From Vreelandella arcis (GTDB lineage: Bacteria; Pseudomonadota; Gammaproteobacteria; Pseudomonadales; Halomonadaceae), in the NCBI RefSeq assembly GCF_900103865.1, contig NZ_FNII01000001.1, forward strand, positions 248,001 to 312,000: a stretch of DNA of 64,000 nucleotides, in the 5' to 3' direction. Under the pieces are notes generated by a model. It had not been told where the DNA came from, ran no database searches, and was given only the letters and a program-made list of their open reading frames with translations. Made by a program: the position numbers and the translations under genes. Shown piece after piece: positions 56,629 through 64,000 of the stretch; position 1 is the stretch's first letter; every line of letters starts with the position of its first letter.

Positions 56629-57783
56629 ATGTCATTAACGACGCAATCATCAGCCAATTTTTGGCTAACACGCCCGTTTAGCGAACGTTCTACCCAGATC
56701 TTTTTAGTCGTGCTGCTAGCCACGCTGGCGTTGGTCACGCTGCTACACGTAGCGGTACCGGCGGGTAATCCGCTGCATATCGGGGCCTATACGGTCAATC
56801 TGTTCGGTAAGTACCTAAGCTACGCGCTGCTGGCTGTCGCGGTGGATTTGGTGTGGGGCTATCTGGGCATTTTAAGCCTGGGACACGGCGCCTTTTTCGC
56901 CATTGGCGGCTACGCCATGGGCATGTATTTGATGCGCCAAATTGGTGATCGGGGCACCTATGGCGATCCAGTGCTACCCGATTTTATGGTCTTTCTCAGT
57001 TGGGACAGCCTTCCGTGGTTCTGGCACGGCTTTGATATGGCCTGGTTTGCCTTTGCCATGGTGCTACTGGCGCCGGGGCTGCTGGCGCTGGTGTTTGGTT
57101 TTCTGGCCTTCCGTTCGCGAGTCACCGGGGTGTATCTGTCGATTATTACCCAGGCGCTGACCTTTGCGCTGATGTTGGCCTTTTTCCGCAATGAGATGGG
57201 CTTTGGCGGTAATAATGGTCTCACCGACTTCCGCGAGATACTTGGCTTTGATTTACGCACCGACGCCACTCGCTTGGGGCTTTTCCTGGCCACCGGGATT
57301 GCCCTGGCGCTGGGGTTTATTCTCTGCCGCGCGATTGTGACCAGCAAGCTTGGCCGGGTGAGCGTGGCCACCCGGGACGCAGAAGCACGCACGCGCTTTC
57401 TTGGCTACCGGGTCGAGCGCTTCCAGCTATTTGTGTTTGTGGTTTCGGCCATGCTGGCGGGCTTGGCGGGAGCGCTCTACGTGCCCCAGGTGGGGATTAT
57501 CAACCCCAGCGAGTTCTCGCCGATTTTCTCCATTGAGATTGTGCTCTGGGTCGCCCTGGGCGGTCGCGCGACGCTGTATGGCGCGGTCATTGGTGCCATT
57601 TTGGTCAATTACGCCAAAACTATCTTTACCGGTGTAATGCCCGACGCCTGGCTGTTCGCCCTGGGCGGGCTGTTCGTCTTTGTCACGGTGTTCCTGCCCA
57701 AGGGAGTCGCCGGGCTGCTGGAACATCTCAAGCGTCGCCGACACGATCCAACACCGACGCCGGATAAGGAGGCAACGGCATGA
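56629..57783 (+). CDS. urtC: Urea ABC transporter permease UrtC
   Basis: A 384-residue LivM-type permease. It has LVWGYLGILSLGHGAFFAIGGYAMGMYLMR and a C-terminal EIVLWVALGGRATLYGAVIGA segment. Three bases separate it from urtB and it overlaps urtD by 4, so the operon is coupled. Confidence 0.95.
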   Translation: MSLTTQSSANFWLTRPFSERSTQIFLVVLLATLALVTLLHVAVPAGNPLHIGAYTVNLFGKYLSYALLAVAVDLVWGYLGILSLGHGAFFAIGGYAMGMYLMRQIGDRGTYGDPVLPDFMVFLSWDSLPWFWHGFDMAWFAFAMVLLAPGLLALVFGFLAFRSRVTGVYLSIITQALTFALMLAFFRNEMGFGGNNGLTDFREILGFDLRTDATRLGLFLATGIALALGFILCRAIVTSKLGRVSVATRDAEARTRFLGYRVERFQLFVFVVSAMLAGLAGALYVPQVGIINPSEFSPIFSIEIVLWVALGGRATLYGAVIGAILVNYAKTIFTGVMPDAWLFALGGLFVFVTVFLPKGVAGLLEHLKRRRHDPTPTPDKEATA

Positions 57784-58616
57784 GTTTTTTCCAATCGCTC
57801 ACCGAACGCGACCGTGTATTCGACTTTATGACGCCCCAGGCATCCAAGGTGGACGTTCGCCACGGCCCTATTCTTTACATGGAAGATGTCACCGTGAGCT
57901 TCGATGGCTTTAAAGCCATCAATAATCTCAACCTGACCATCGATGACGGCGAGCTACGCTGCATTATCGGCCCTAACGGGGCGGGTAAAACCACTATGAT
58001 GGATATCATCACCGGCAAAACCCGTCCCAACAGCGGCAGCGTGTGGTTTGGTAGCCGCCATAACCTGCTGAATATGAACGAGCCCGATATTGCCAGCTTA
58101 GGTATTGGCCGCAAGTTTCAAAAGCCTACGGTATTTGAAGCGCTGTCGGTGTTTGAAAACCTGGAACTGGCCATGGCGGCGGACAAGCGGATCTTACCTA
58201 CGCTCACCGCGCGTATGACCGGCGAGATCAAAGACCGCATCGACGAAGTGCTGGAAACCATCGGCCTGACAACGCTTCGCCATCAGCCTGCAGGGATTCT
58301 CTCTCACGGTCAGAAACAGTGGCTGGAAATCGGCATGTTGCTAATGCAGCGCCCACGCCTATTGCTAGTAGATGAGCCGGTGGCGGGCATGACAGAGCAG
58401 GAGATGGAGCGCACCGCCGAGCTGCTCACCGGGCTGGCCGGTAAGCAGTCGGTGGTCGTGGTGGAACACGATATGGGCTTTGTACGTTCGATTGCCCGCC
58501 AAGTGACGGTGTTGCACCAGGGGAGCGTTCTGTCCGAGGGCACGATGGATCAAGTCTCCAGCGACCCCAAAGTGGTTGAGGTGTATTTGGGTGCTGACGA
58601 CGAGGAGGCCGCCTGA
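57780..58616 (+). CDS. urtD: Urea ABC transporter ATP-binding protein UrtD
   Basis: A 278-residue ATPase. Walker A GPNGAGKTT, the distinctive UrtD signature LSHGQKQWLEIGMLLMQ in place of LSGGQ, Walker B LLLVDEPVAGMTEQE and switch VVVEHDMGFV. A 30-residue N-terminal extension precedes the ATPase core. Confidence 0.96.
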   Translation: MSFFQSLTERDRVFDFMTPQASKVDVRHGPILYMEDVTVSFDGFKAINNLNLTIDDGELRCIIGPNGAGKTTMMDIITGKTRPNSGSVWFGSRHNLLNMNEPDIASLGIGRKFQKPTVFEALSVFENLELAMAADKRILPTLTARMTGEIKDRIDEVLETIGLTTLRHQPAGILSHGQKQWLEIGMLLMQRPRLLLVDEPVAGMTEQEMERTAELLTGLAGKQSVVVVEHDMGFVRSIARQVTVLHQGSVLSEGTMDQVSSDPKVVEVYLGADDEEAA

Positions 58617-59329
58617 TGCTTGCGATTGAAAAGCTCAACCAGTTCTACGGTGAAAGTCACACCCTCTGGGATTTGGATCTTGAGGTGCCTGCGGGCCAAT
58701 GCACCTGTGTGATGGGGCGTAATGGCGTGGGTAAAACCACGCTACTAAAAGCGGTGATGGGCGAAGTGGCGGTGAAAAGCGGTGCACTGCGCTACACAAG
58801 TACTGATTCAAGCGGCGAGATCGAGCTAACCCAAAAAGCCGTGGAAGCGCGATCCCGACTGGGGATAGGTTATGTGCCCCAGGGGCGGCAGATATTTCCG
58901 CTGCTAACCGTGGAGGAAAATCTACGCACCGGCCTGGCTGCTCGCCGAGACGGTGTGAGAAAAATCCCCGAGCGGGTCTATGAGTTATTCCCGGTGCTTG
59001 AAGAGATGAAAAACCGTCGCGGTGGCGATCTCTCCGGCGGGCAACAGCAGCAGCTGGCCATTGGCCGTGCGCTGGTGATCGAACCCAAACTGCTGATTTT
59101 GGACGAGCCAGGTGAGGGTATTCAGCCCAATATCGTCGCTCAAATCGGCCAAGTGATCCGTCAGTTGATCAACGAGGATGGCCTTACGGTGCTACTGGTA
59201 GAGCAGAAGCTGCCCTTTGCCCGTAAATACGCCGATCGCTTTGTGATCATGGATCGCGGTCGCCCGGTGGCCAAAGGTGAGATCAGCGAGCTCTCCAATG
59301 AGCTGATCAAGCAGCATCTGACGGTTTAA
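58616..59329 (+). CDS. urtE: Urea ABC transporter ATP-binding protein UrtE
   Basis: A 237-residue ATPase. Walker A GRNGVGKTT, Q-loop GYVPQGRQIFPLLTVEEN, signature LSGGQQQQLAIGRAL, Walker B LILDEPGEGIQPN. It ends LTV plus TAA inside a 26-bp sequence that recurs 4.1 kb downstream. No urease genes are in the window. Confidence 0.96.
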   Translation: MLAIEKLNQFYGESHTLWDLDLEVPAGQCTCVMGRNGVGKTTLLKAVMGEVAVKSGALRYTSTDSSGEIELTQKAVEARSRLGIGYVPQGRQIFPLLTVEENLRTGLAARRDGVRKIPERVYELFPVLEEMKNRRGGDLSGGQQQQLAIGRALVIEPKLLILDEPGEGIQPNIVAQIGQVIRQLINEDGLTVLLVEQKLPFARKYADRFVIMDRGRPVAKGEISELSNELIKQHLTV

Positions 59330-59346
59330 GTTATCCACACCCGGTT
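59321..59346. repeat. 26-bp direct repeat, left copy (urtE stop)
   Basis: Begins with the last urtE codons (ACGGTTTAA) and contains TTATCCACA at 59330-59338, a perfect DnaA-box 9-mer. An identical 26-bp copy lies at 63442-63467. The copies bracket the metal transporter operon. Confidence 0.95.
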
Positions 59347-59391
59347 ACCGCCTGCCCGGCCAAGCGGTTGCCGAAAGGCGGTCGTTTTTTT
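59347..59391 (+). terminator. Terminator after urtE
   Basis: ACCGCCT (59347-59353) pairs with AGGCGGT (59376-59382) around a 22-base loop, followed by CG and seven T. It starts directly after the 26-bp repeat and ends the urt operon. Confidence 0.75.
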
Positions 59392-59422
59392 GTGTACGAG
59401 CGGTAATTCCAAAAGCTGGGTT

Positions 59423-60343
59423 TCAAACGCTGGGCGGCGGCTCCACCGGCGCCTGGCGTGCCCGTTGGCGTTTGACCAGTTGGGTAATCACGCCGTAGCG
59501 TGGCCCTGCCAGAAAGGCGAGCATCAGGAATACGCCGGTCATGACGGCCATCATGCCGCCAATGGAGACATTGAGAAACACGGCGAGGTAGTAGCCGGAA
59601 ATACTCGAGGCGATAGAAATTAGCGCACCGATGATAAACATCATCCACAGCCGGTCGGTCAGCAAATAGGCGGCGGAGGCGGGAACAATGGCAAAGGCGA
59701 TAAACAGCACCGCGCCTACCGCATCAAAGGCCGCCACGGCAGTGGAACTAGTTAGCATCAGCAGCACATAGAAAAGAATCGAGGGCATAAAGCCGAACGT
59801 TTTGGCCAGCGCCGGATCGAAGGTGGCCAGCTTCAGCTCCTTATAAAAGAGTCCGATAAACGCGTAGTTGAGCACCGTCATCACGCTCATCGATACCAGC
59901 GCCTGGGGGATGGGCAGGCCGAAGATGTCGAGTGTATCCAGCCAGACAAAACCGATCTCACCGAGCAGCACAGTATGCGTGTCGATATGCACATCATTGG
60001 CATAAATATTCAACAGCAGCACGCCGATAGAGAACAGCGCCGGGAAAACCAGGCCGATAGCGGTATCCTGCTTGACCCGTTTGGTGCTCGCTAAGGCTTC
60101 GGTGAGCAGGACGGTTAACAGCCCGGTGAGGGCGGCCCCAATCAGTTGTACCGGCCCGCTCTGTTGCTTGGTCAGCAGCCAGACGATGACGATGCCAAAC
60201 ACAATCGAATGGCTGATTGCGTCGGATAACATGCTGTTGCCGCGCAGCACTAAAAAGGTACCCACCGCCGAGGAGGCGATGCCTACCATCGCGCCCACTA
60301 GCATAATGGGCAGGGCAGTTGTGGTCAGTAGCTCGGCCATCAT
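59423..60343 (-). CDS. Metal ABC transporter permease (TroD/MntD/ZnuB type)
   Basis: A 306-residue membrane subunit with about eight helices. Typical segments: GTFLVLRGNSMLSDAISHSI, DTAIGLVFPALFSIGV, FIAFAIVPASAAYLLTDR and MAVMTGVFLMLAFLAGPRYG. It forms the channel with the neighbouring permease. It overlaps that gene by 4 bases (ATGA). Manganese, zinc or iron could be carried; TroA-type similarity of the binding protein favours Mn/Zn. Confidence 0.92.
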   Translation of the reverse strand: MMAELLTTTALPIMLVGAMVGIASSAVGTFLVLRGNSMLSDAISHSIVFGIVIVWLLTKQQSGPVQLIGAALTGLLTVLLTEALASTKRVKQDTAIGLVFPALFSIGVLLLNIYANDVHIDTHTVLLGEIGFVWLDTLDIFGLPIPQALVSMSVMTVLNYAFIGLFYKELKLATFDPALAKTFGFMPSILFYVLLMLTSSTAVAAFDAVGAVLFIAFAIVPASAAYLLTDRLWMMFIIGALISIASSISGYYLAVFLNVSIGGMMAVMTGVFLMLAFLAGPRYGVITQLVKRQRARQAPVEPPPSV

Positions 60344-61446
60344 GATGCTAATTCCTCAAAGGCCGCGACCACTCTTCTAGCCTCCGCCTGGCCCTGTGCC
60401 GTTAGCCCCCAGCCGTCGTCGCCTGGGGTGGTGCCGCGCGGAGAGCGGGATAGGTAGCCTTGCTGCTTAAGCTTGTTGAGCATCCTGCGTGAACCGAGTG
60501 TTGAGGGGGCGCATGAGGGATCAGCCGAGTGTTTATATAGCGCATAAAGTAGCTGCTGTTTCTGCAGCGCTGACTTCTGGCGATAGTGCTTTATCACACC
60601 CCACAGCAGGCCACGGCCGGGCGCCAATGCCAACGATATAAGCACAATGACGGTTGCGGTAAGGACAATCAGCGGGCCGGTTGCCAGGCCGCGCGATAGG
60701 GTGCTGATGGTCGCCCCTGACACGCCACTGACAATGCCGACGCCTGCGGCAATGGTGAGCATGCCGCCCAGGTGGCGGCTCCACTGTCGCGCGGCGGCCG
60801 CGGGTGCCACGATCATGGCGGCCATCAAAATCACACCGACCATCTGCAGGCCGACGACGACCGCTAGCGCCACCATAGCGGTGAGCGATGCTTCAATCAC
60901 TGTGATAGGCATGCCGAGCGTGCGGGCGTACTCCGCATCAAAGGTGACCAGCTTGGCCTGTTTCCAGAAGACGGCAAGCAGTACCAGCGTGACCAGCGTA
61001 ATGCTGCCCATCACCCATAAGTCGGAGCGCAGCGTCGCGGCGGCCTGGCCGAAAAGAAAGGCCTCAAGACCGCCCTGGGAGGCGTTATTGGTACTCTGGA
61101 TATAGGTGAGCAGAACGATACCCACGGCAAAAAAGATACTCAGGCAGGCGCCCAGGGCTGCGTCAGTTTTCAGGCGGCTTAAGCGCGTCAGCACCAGCAT
61201 AATCAGCGCGGCGGCGGAGCCGGTGATCAGTGAACCCATAATAATCCCGCCAATATCCCGGCTGCCGGTGATGATAAAGCTTAAACAGATGCCGGGAAGG
61301 GCTGCGTGGGAAATCGCGTCTCCCAGCAGGCTTTGGCGACGCAGCACCGCAAAACAGCCCAGCGGGCCGCTGATCAGCCCCAGCAGCGAGGCGCCAATGA
61401 CTACATTCTGAAAGGTGTAGTCAGATAAAAGCTCAAGCCACACCAT
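60340..61446 (-). CDS. Metal ABC transporter permease with C-terminal winged-helix-like domain
   Basis: A 368-residue permease. Residues 1-275 are a TroC/ZnuB-type membrane domain: GPLGCFAVLRRQSLLGDAISHAALPG, GLQMVGVILMAAMIVAPAAAAR. Residues 280-368 are cytosolic and read like a winged helix: KQQLLYALYKHS, SRRMLNKLKQQGYLSR, GWGLTAQGQAEARRVVAAF. A similar tail occurs in some TroC homologues; its role is unknown but could be metal sensing or regulation (inference). It is in an operon with the partner permease, ATPase and binding protein. Confidence 0.9.
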   Translation of the reverse strand: MVWLELLSDYTFQNVVIGASLLGLISGPLGCFAVLRRQSLLGDAISHAALPGICLSFIITGSRDIGGIIMGSLITGSAAALIMLVLTRLSRLKTDAALGACLSIFFAVGIVLLTYIQSTNNASQGGLEAFLFGQAAATLRSDLWVMGSITLVTLVLLAVFWKQAKLVTFDAEYARTLGMPITVIEASLTAMVALAVVVGLQMVGVILMAAMIVAPAAAARQWSRHLGGMLTIAAGVGIVSGVSGATISTLSRGLATGPLIVLTATVIVLISLALAPGRGLLWGVIKHYRQKSALQKQQLLYALYKHSADPSCAPSTLGSRRMLNKLKQQGYLSRSPRGTTPGDDGWGLTAQGQAEARRVVAAFEELAS

Positions 61447-61449
61447 GGG

Positions 61450-62232
61450 TTACTTCACCTTTGAGGCGGAAAACATTAACGATTCATTATCATTAAGTAG
61501 CGCGATTTGGCCGCCGTAAGCCTGGCGCAGGTGATCGATCTTGAACACCTCCTCGGCCTTGCCGCTGGCGATGACTCGCACGTTGAGTAGCAGTAGCCAG
61601 TCAAAGTAGGTGCGCACCGTTTGCAGATCGTGGTGTACCACGATCAGCGTCTTACCAGCGTCGCGCAGGCGGCGCAGGATATCGATAATGGCCCGCTCGG
61701 TGGTGGCATCGACGCCAGCCATGGGTTCATCAAGAAAATACACATCGGCTTGCTGCACCAGCGCACGGGCCAAAAATACGCGCTGCTGCTGACCACCTGA
61801 GAGCTGGCTAATCTGGCGCTCAGCCAAGGCACTCATACCGACCATCTCAAGGGCTTCCTGCGCCTCGTGGCGCTCTTTTTGCCCCGGTCTTTTGAGCCAA
61901 CCTAAACGCCCGTAAAGCCCCATGGTGACCACATCCAGCGCAGTGGTGGGAAAATCCCAGTCAACGCTTGAGCGCTGGGGCACGTAGCCCACCCGTTTAC
62001 GCTGCGTGGCGTAGGGTCGTCCATGCACCATCACCTCGCCTGACAACGACGGCACCAGCCCAAGCAGGCTTTTGATCAACGTGCTCTTGCCCGCCCCGTT
62101 AGGGCCGACAATGCCCGCCATGACACCGGCGGGGATATCCAGATCGATATCCCATAGCACGGGCTGGTTATGGTAGCTCACCGTCAGGTTTTTAATGCTC
62201 AGTGCGGTGTCTGTAGGGTTGAATATCGCCAT
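61450..62232 (-). CDS. Metal ABC transporter ATP-binding protein (TroB/MntB type)
   Basis: A 260-residue ATPase. Walker A GPNGAGKST, Q-loop VGYVPQRSSVDWDFPTTALD, signature [18 protein letters not shown], Walker B VYFLDEPMAGVDATTE. The Q-loop sequence RSSVDWDFP is characteristic of manganese/zinc importers. It lies 3 bases from the permease gene. Confidence 0.94.
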   Translation of the reverse strand: MAIFNPTDTALSIKNLTVSYHNQPVLWDIDLDIPAGVMAGIVGPNGAGKSTLIKSLLGLVPSLSGEVMVHGRPYATQRKRVGYVPQRSSVDWDFPTTALDVVTMGLYGRLGWLKRPGQKERHEAQEALEMVGMSALAERQISQLSGGQQQRVFLARALVQQADVYFLDEPMAGVDATTERAIIDILRRLRDAGKTLIVVHHDLQTVRTYFDWLLLLNVRVIASGKAEEVFKIDHLRQAYGGQIALLNDNESLMFSASKVK

Positions 62233-62255
62233 GGATGCACTGCCTTATCGAATGC

Positions 62256-63224
62256 TTATTGAGCGAGTTGCCACTCGCTGGCCCAGTCATCCAGTGCCTT
62301 TGGCAGCGGGGCCAGCGAACCGCCTAGCGCCTCGACAATGTGCTGGGTGTTACGGTAGATCATGCCCATATAGGTACCATCTACCGTGCCTTCATCGCCC
62401 ATGGCGTCGGAATAAAGCTGGCCGCCGATGGTCACATCATGGCCTTGCTGCCTTGCGGCATCGATCACTGCCTGAATGGTGCGCGGGTTGATCGTGCTCT
62501 CGATAAATACCGCGGGTACGTTATGTGCAACAACGCTATCCGCCATGCTGCGAATATCGGCGATCCCGGTTTCGGTTTCGGTACTGATGCCCTGAATCCC
62601 TTCCACTTCAATGTTATAGGCGCGGCCATAGTAGCTGAAAGCGTCGTGGGCGGTGACGAGAATACGCTGCTCTTCGGGGATGCTGGCAATGCTCTCTTTA
62701 ACCCACTCATGCAAGGCTAGCAACTGAGCCTGATAACGCTCGGTATTGATTTCAATCGTCGTGGCGCACTCAGGGCGTGCTTCGTTAAATGCATCGCTCA
62801 GGGTGGGCAGTGTTTGGGCCCATAAAGAGACATCCATCCACAGGTGAGGGTCTACTCCGTAGACATCCTGAGCGGTGATCAACGACGCCGGATCAATGGA
62901 AGCGGGCGCCACAGCAAGCGTGGGTGTTCGTGCCGAGAAATTCTCCAGCACACTCCCCAGTTGTCCTTCCAATGAGTAGCCTGAATAGAGAATGTGTTCG
63001 GCGCCCCGCAGCAAGGCCACGTCGCTAGCGCTTGCCTGATAGAGATGGGGGTCTACGCCGGGGCCCATCATGGCTTCCACATTAACGCATTCGCCGCCTA
63101 CTTCCTGCGCTACATCGGCAATCATCCCAATCGTTGCCACCACGTTTAAGGGCGTTTCATCGGCAGTTGCCAATGCACTAAAAGGCAGCGTTCCCAATAG
63201 AATCACGGCATATTTTGTTGCCAT
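62256..63224 (-). CDS. TroA-like metal-binding periplasmic protein
   Basis: A 322-residue cluster A-I binding protein with a signal peptide (about 20 residues). The metal ligands of TroA are all present: H60 in VDPHLYQ, H in VDPHLWMDV, H in TAHDAFSYYG and D in YSDAMGDEGT; the stretch GTYMGMIYRNT also follows TroA closely. It would bind Mn or Zn for the ABC permeases. It is the first gene of the operon; a -10-like TATACT and a TAGCC-TT-GGCTA palindrome (63303-63314) lie upstream. Confidence 0.92.
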   Translation of the reverse strand: MATKYAVILLGTLPFSALATADETPLNVVATIGMIADVAQEVGGECVNVEAMMGPGVDPHLYQASASDVALLRGAEHILYSGYSLEGQLGSVLENFSARTPTLAVAPASIDPASLITAQDVYGVDPHLWMDVSLWAQTLPTLSDAFNEARPECATTIEINTERYQAQLLALHEWVKESIASIPEEQRILVTAHDAFSYYGRAYNIEVEGIQGISTETETGIADIRSMADSVVAHNVPAVFIESTINPRTIQAVIDAARQQGHDVTIGGQLYSDAMGDEGTVDGTYMGMIYRNTQHIVEALGGSLAPLPKALDDWASEWQLAQ

Positions 63225-63302
63225 TATTTAGCTCCAGACTCGTCATGAGGTAGATGGGTTGGAATTGCTTTGTGTAAACTGATTGTCTTGCGGAAAGAAG
63301 TA

Positions 63303-63314
63303 TAGCCTTGGCTA
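63303..63314 (-). promoter_or_regulatory. Short palindrome at the metal-transporter promoter
   Basis: TAGCC-TT-GGCTA is a perfect 5-bp-arm palindrome overlapping a minus-strand TATACT -10-like hexamer, about 75 bp upstream of the binding-protein start. It could be a metalloregulator site; the -35 is poor. No gene lies in 63225-63441. Confidence 0.35.
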
Positions 63315-63441
63315 AGTTTGTGGCGCTATTCATGAAATGTCAAGCGGATAAAAGACGCTGAGGTGGGCTGAAAAGGGTATCTGAGTATTGCGGGAATAAA
63401 CGTAAGACGGGCTACTAACGCGCCTTTGGAATCTGCTAAGA

Positions 63442-63467
63442 ACGGTTTAAGTTATCCACACCCGGTT
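63442..63467. repeat. 26-bp direct repeat, right copy (RES gene stop)
   Basis: Identical to 59321-59346. It includes the perfect DnaA-box 9-mer TTATCCACA (63451-63459) and ends at the stop codon of the RES toxin gene. It also carries a vestigial copy of the urtE tail codons. Confidence 0.95.
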
Positions 63468-63922
63468 CAAAGTCTTGGATCGGGTTGAAATGGCAGTGCC
63501 TCGACTGTCGCGACGATTTGATCGAGTAAGGGGTGTGCCGGGTTGAGCATGTAGTTGAGCTCTCTCGGCACCACCACGCTCGGCACTGCCAGTGCCAGAC
63601 TTTGGCCTGAGGCCAGCCAGCCATCGCCCAGTTCAGCGGTCTCTGCGGGCGCTGGTGCTTCCTGCCAGTTTTCTTCTGCGCCAACGCTTAGAATGCTGTC
63701 GGCTGGCAGCGTTAGGCGCATCAGCGCATACGCATTGAGCAGCCGATAGCTTTCCAGATTAACCATAATTTCCAGTAGTGCCAGCGACTCGGAGCTTGCC
63801 ACATACACACAGGCATTCCCTGGGCTGTTCCAGCGCCCACCGTAAAGCCGTGCGCCCTCACCATCAAACGCAATGTCCTCAAATTTGCGTTTAACCAGCC
63901 GATAGGCGGTGACCTCGCTCAT
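63467..63922 (-). CDS. RES-domain toxin (RES-Xre toxin-antitoxin)
   Basis: A 151-residue RES-domain protein. Key residues are in YRLVKRKF (Arg), GARLYGGRWNSPG (Tyr and the second Arg) and LALLEIMVNL (Glu). RES toxins such as MbcT and ParT degrade NAD+ or ADP-ribosylate targets. Its ATG overlaps the TGA of the upstream antitoxin gene as ATGA, as expected for the pair. The 3' end touches the 26-bp repeat. Confidence 0.9.
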   Translation of the reverse strand: MSEVTAYRLVKRKFEDIAFDGEGARLYGGRWNSPGNACVYVASSESLALLEIMVNLESYRLLNAYALMRLTLPADSILSVGAEENWQEAPAPAETAELGDGWLASGQSLALAVPSVVVPRELNYMLNPAHPLLDQIVATVEALPFQPDPRL

Positions 63923-64000
63923 GCCGAGACCCCGTGCTCCAGCCGTCCGATCAGGTTCAACACCGTTTGATACTCTGCCGAAGTGGCACTCATTTCGATA
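63919..64000 (-). CDS. Xre/MbcA/ParS-type antitoxin (only the C-terminal end present)
   Basis: The last 26 codons are visible and read EMSATSAEYQTVLNLIGRLE then HGVSA and a TGA. The LIGRLEHGV ending is typical of the C-terminal domain of DUF2384/Xre antitoxins that block the RES active site. The rest, including the DNA-binding domain, lies beyond the window. The assignment rests on this tail and on the overlap with the RES gene. Confidence 0.7.
   Translation of the reverse strand, partial: IEMSATSAEYQTVLNLIGRLEHGVSA

Noticed and set aside
59330..59338. DnaA-box 9-mers in the 26-bp repeats as a replication origin
   Set aside because: Only one per repeat, 4.1 kb apart, with no AT-rich unwinding region or dnaA/dnaN genes; probably incidental.

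Overview
The window reads as chromosome of a halophilic or marine gammaproteobacterium of the Halomonas/Vreelandella type. This is an inference from gene content: a BCCT osmolyte carrier, a DUF481 'salt-induced' outer-membrane protein, full ABC and TTT transporter sets for amino acids, urea, phosphonate and tricarboxylates, the order xseB-ispA-dxs-djlA, a Pseudomonas-like glnK-amtB/ubiK/comM neighbourhood, and high-GC coding with strong AGGAG ribosome sites. No rRNA, tRNA, CRISPR array, prophage or intact insertion sequence was seen.

Layout. 0-2 kb: end of an FMN reductase gene and comM. 2-8 kb: an accessory block between comM and ubiK holding a siderophore-type binding protein, a VapBC toxin-antitoxin pair with a readable promoter/operator, decayed reading frames, a 40-residue membrane microprotein, a TonB-dependent siderophore receptor and its AraC-type regulator, with Fur-like boxes. 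8-11 kb: ubiK, then glnK-amtB behind a sigma-54 promoter, and a second PII gene. 11-17 kb: fpr with divergent finR-like regulator, two tandem chemoreceptors, a host-attachment-type protein. 17.4-21.7 kb: a phosphonate-type ABC transporter (phnDCEE) without C-P lyase, and a histidine phosphatase. 21.7-26.4 kb: ridA and aapJQMP. 26.6-39.9 kb: mostly housekeeping (speE, hemE, ribA, trhA, yfcE, djlA, dxs, ispA, xseB, serA, pirin, trhO, iclR-type, yqaA). 40-47.4 kb: an MscS-family channel, folM-like SDR, folK, an orphan flagellin, a BCCT carrier and DUF481 protein. 47.5-53.2 kb: a CitA/CitB-type two-component system followed by tctCBA. 53.3-59.3 kb: urtABCDE behind a sigma-54 promoter with paired NtrC-like sites. 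59.4-63.2 kb: a TroABCD-like metal transporter. 63.5 kb to the end: a RES-Xre toxin-antitoxin pair cut by the window edge.

How the parts fit. Nitrogen scavenging is the main theme: PII/AmtB, the Aap amino-acid importer with RidA, and the urea importer. The glnK and urtA upstream regions both carry -24/-12 elements with NtrC-like site pairs about three helical turns apart. Iron and manganese/zinc uptake, osmolyte uptake and chemotaxis complete an oligotrophic saline lifestyle. No clear new multi-gene system was found. The least explained observations are two small cassettes flanked by direct repeats at convergent gene ends (the metal transporter, with perfect 26-bp repeats; yfcE, with degenerate 69-bp repeats), a permease carrying a C-terminal helix-turn-helix-like domain, the 40-residue membrane protein, and the isolated flagellin with an unusual C-terminus.
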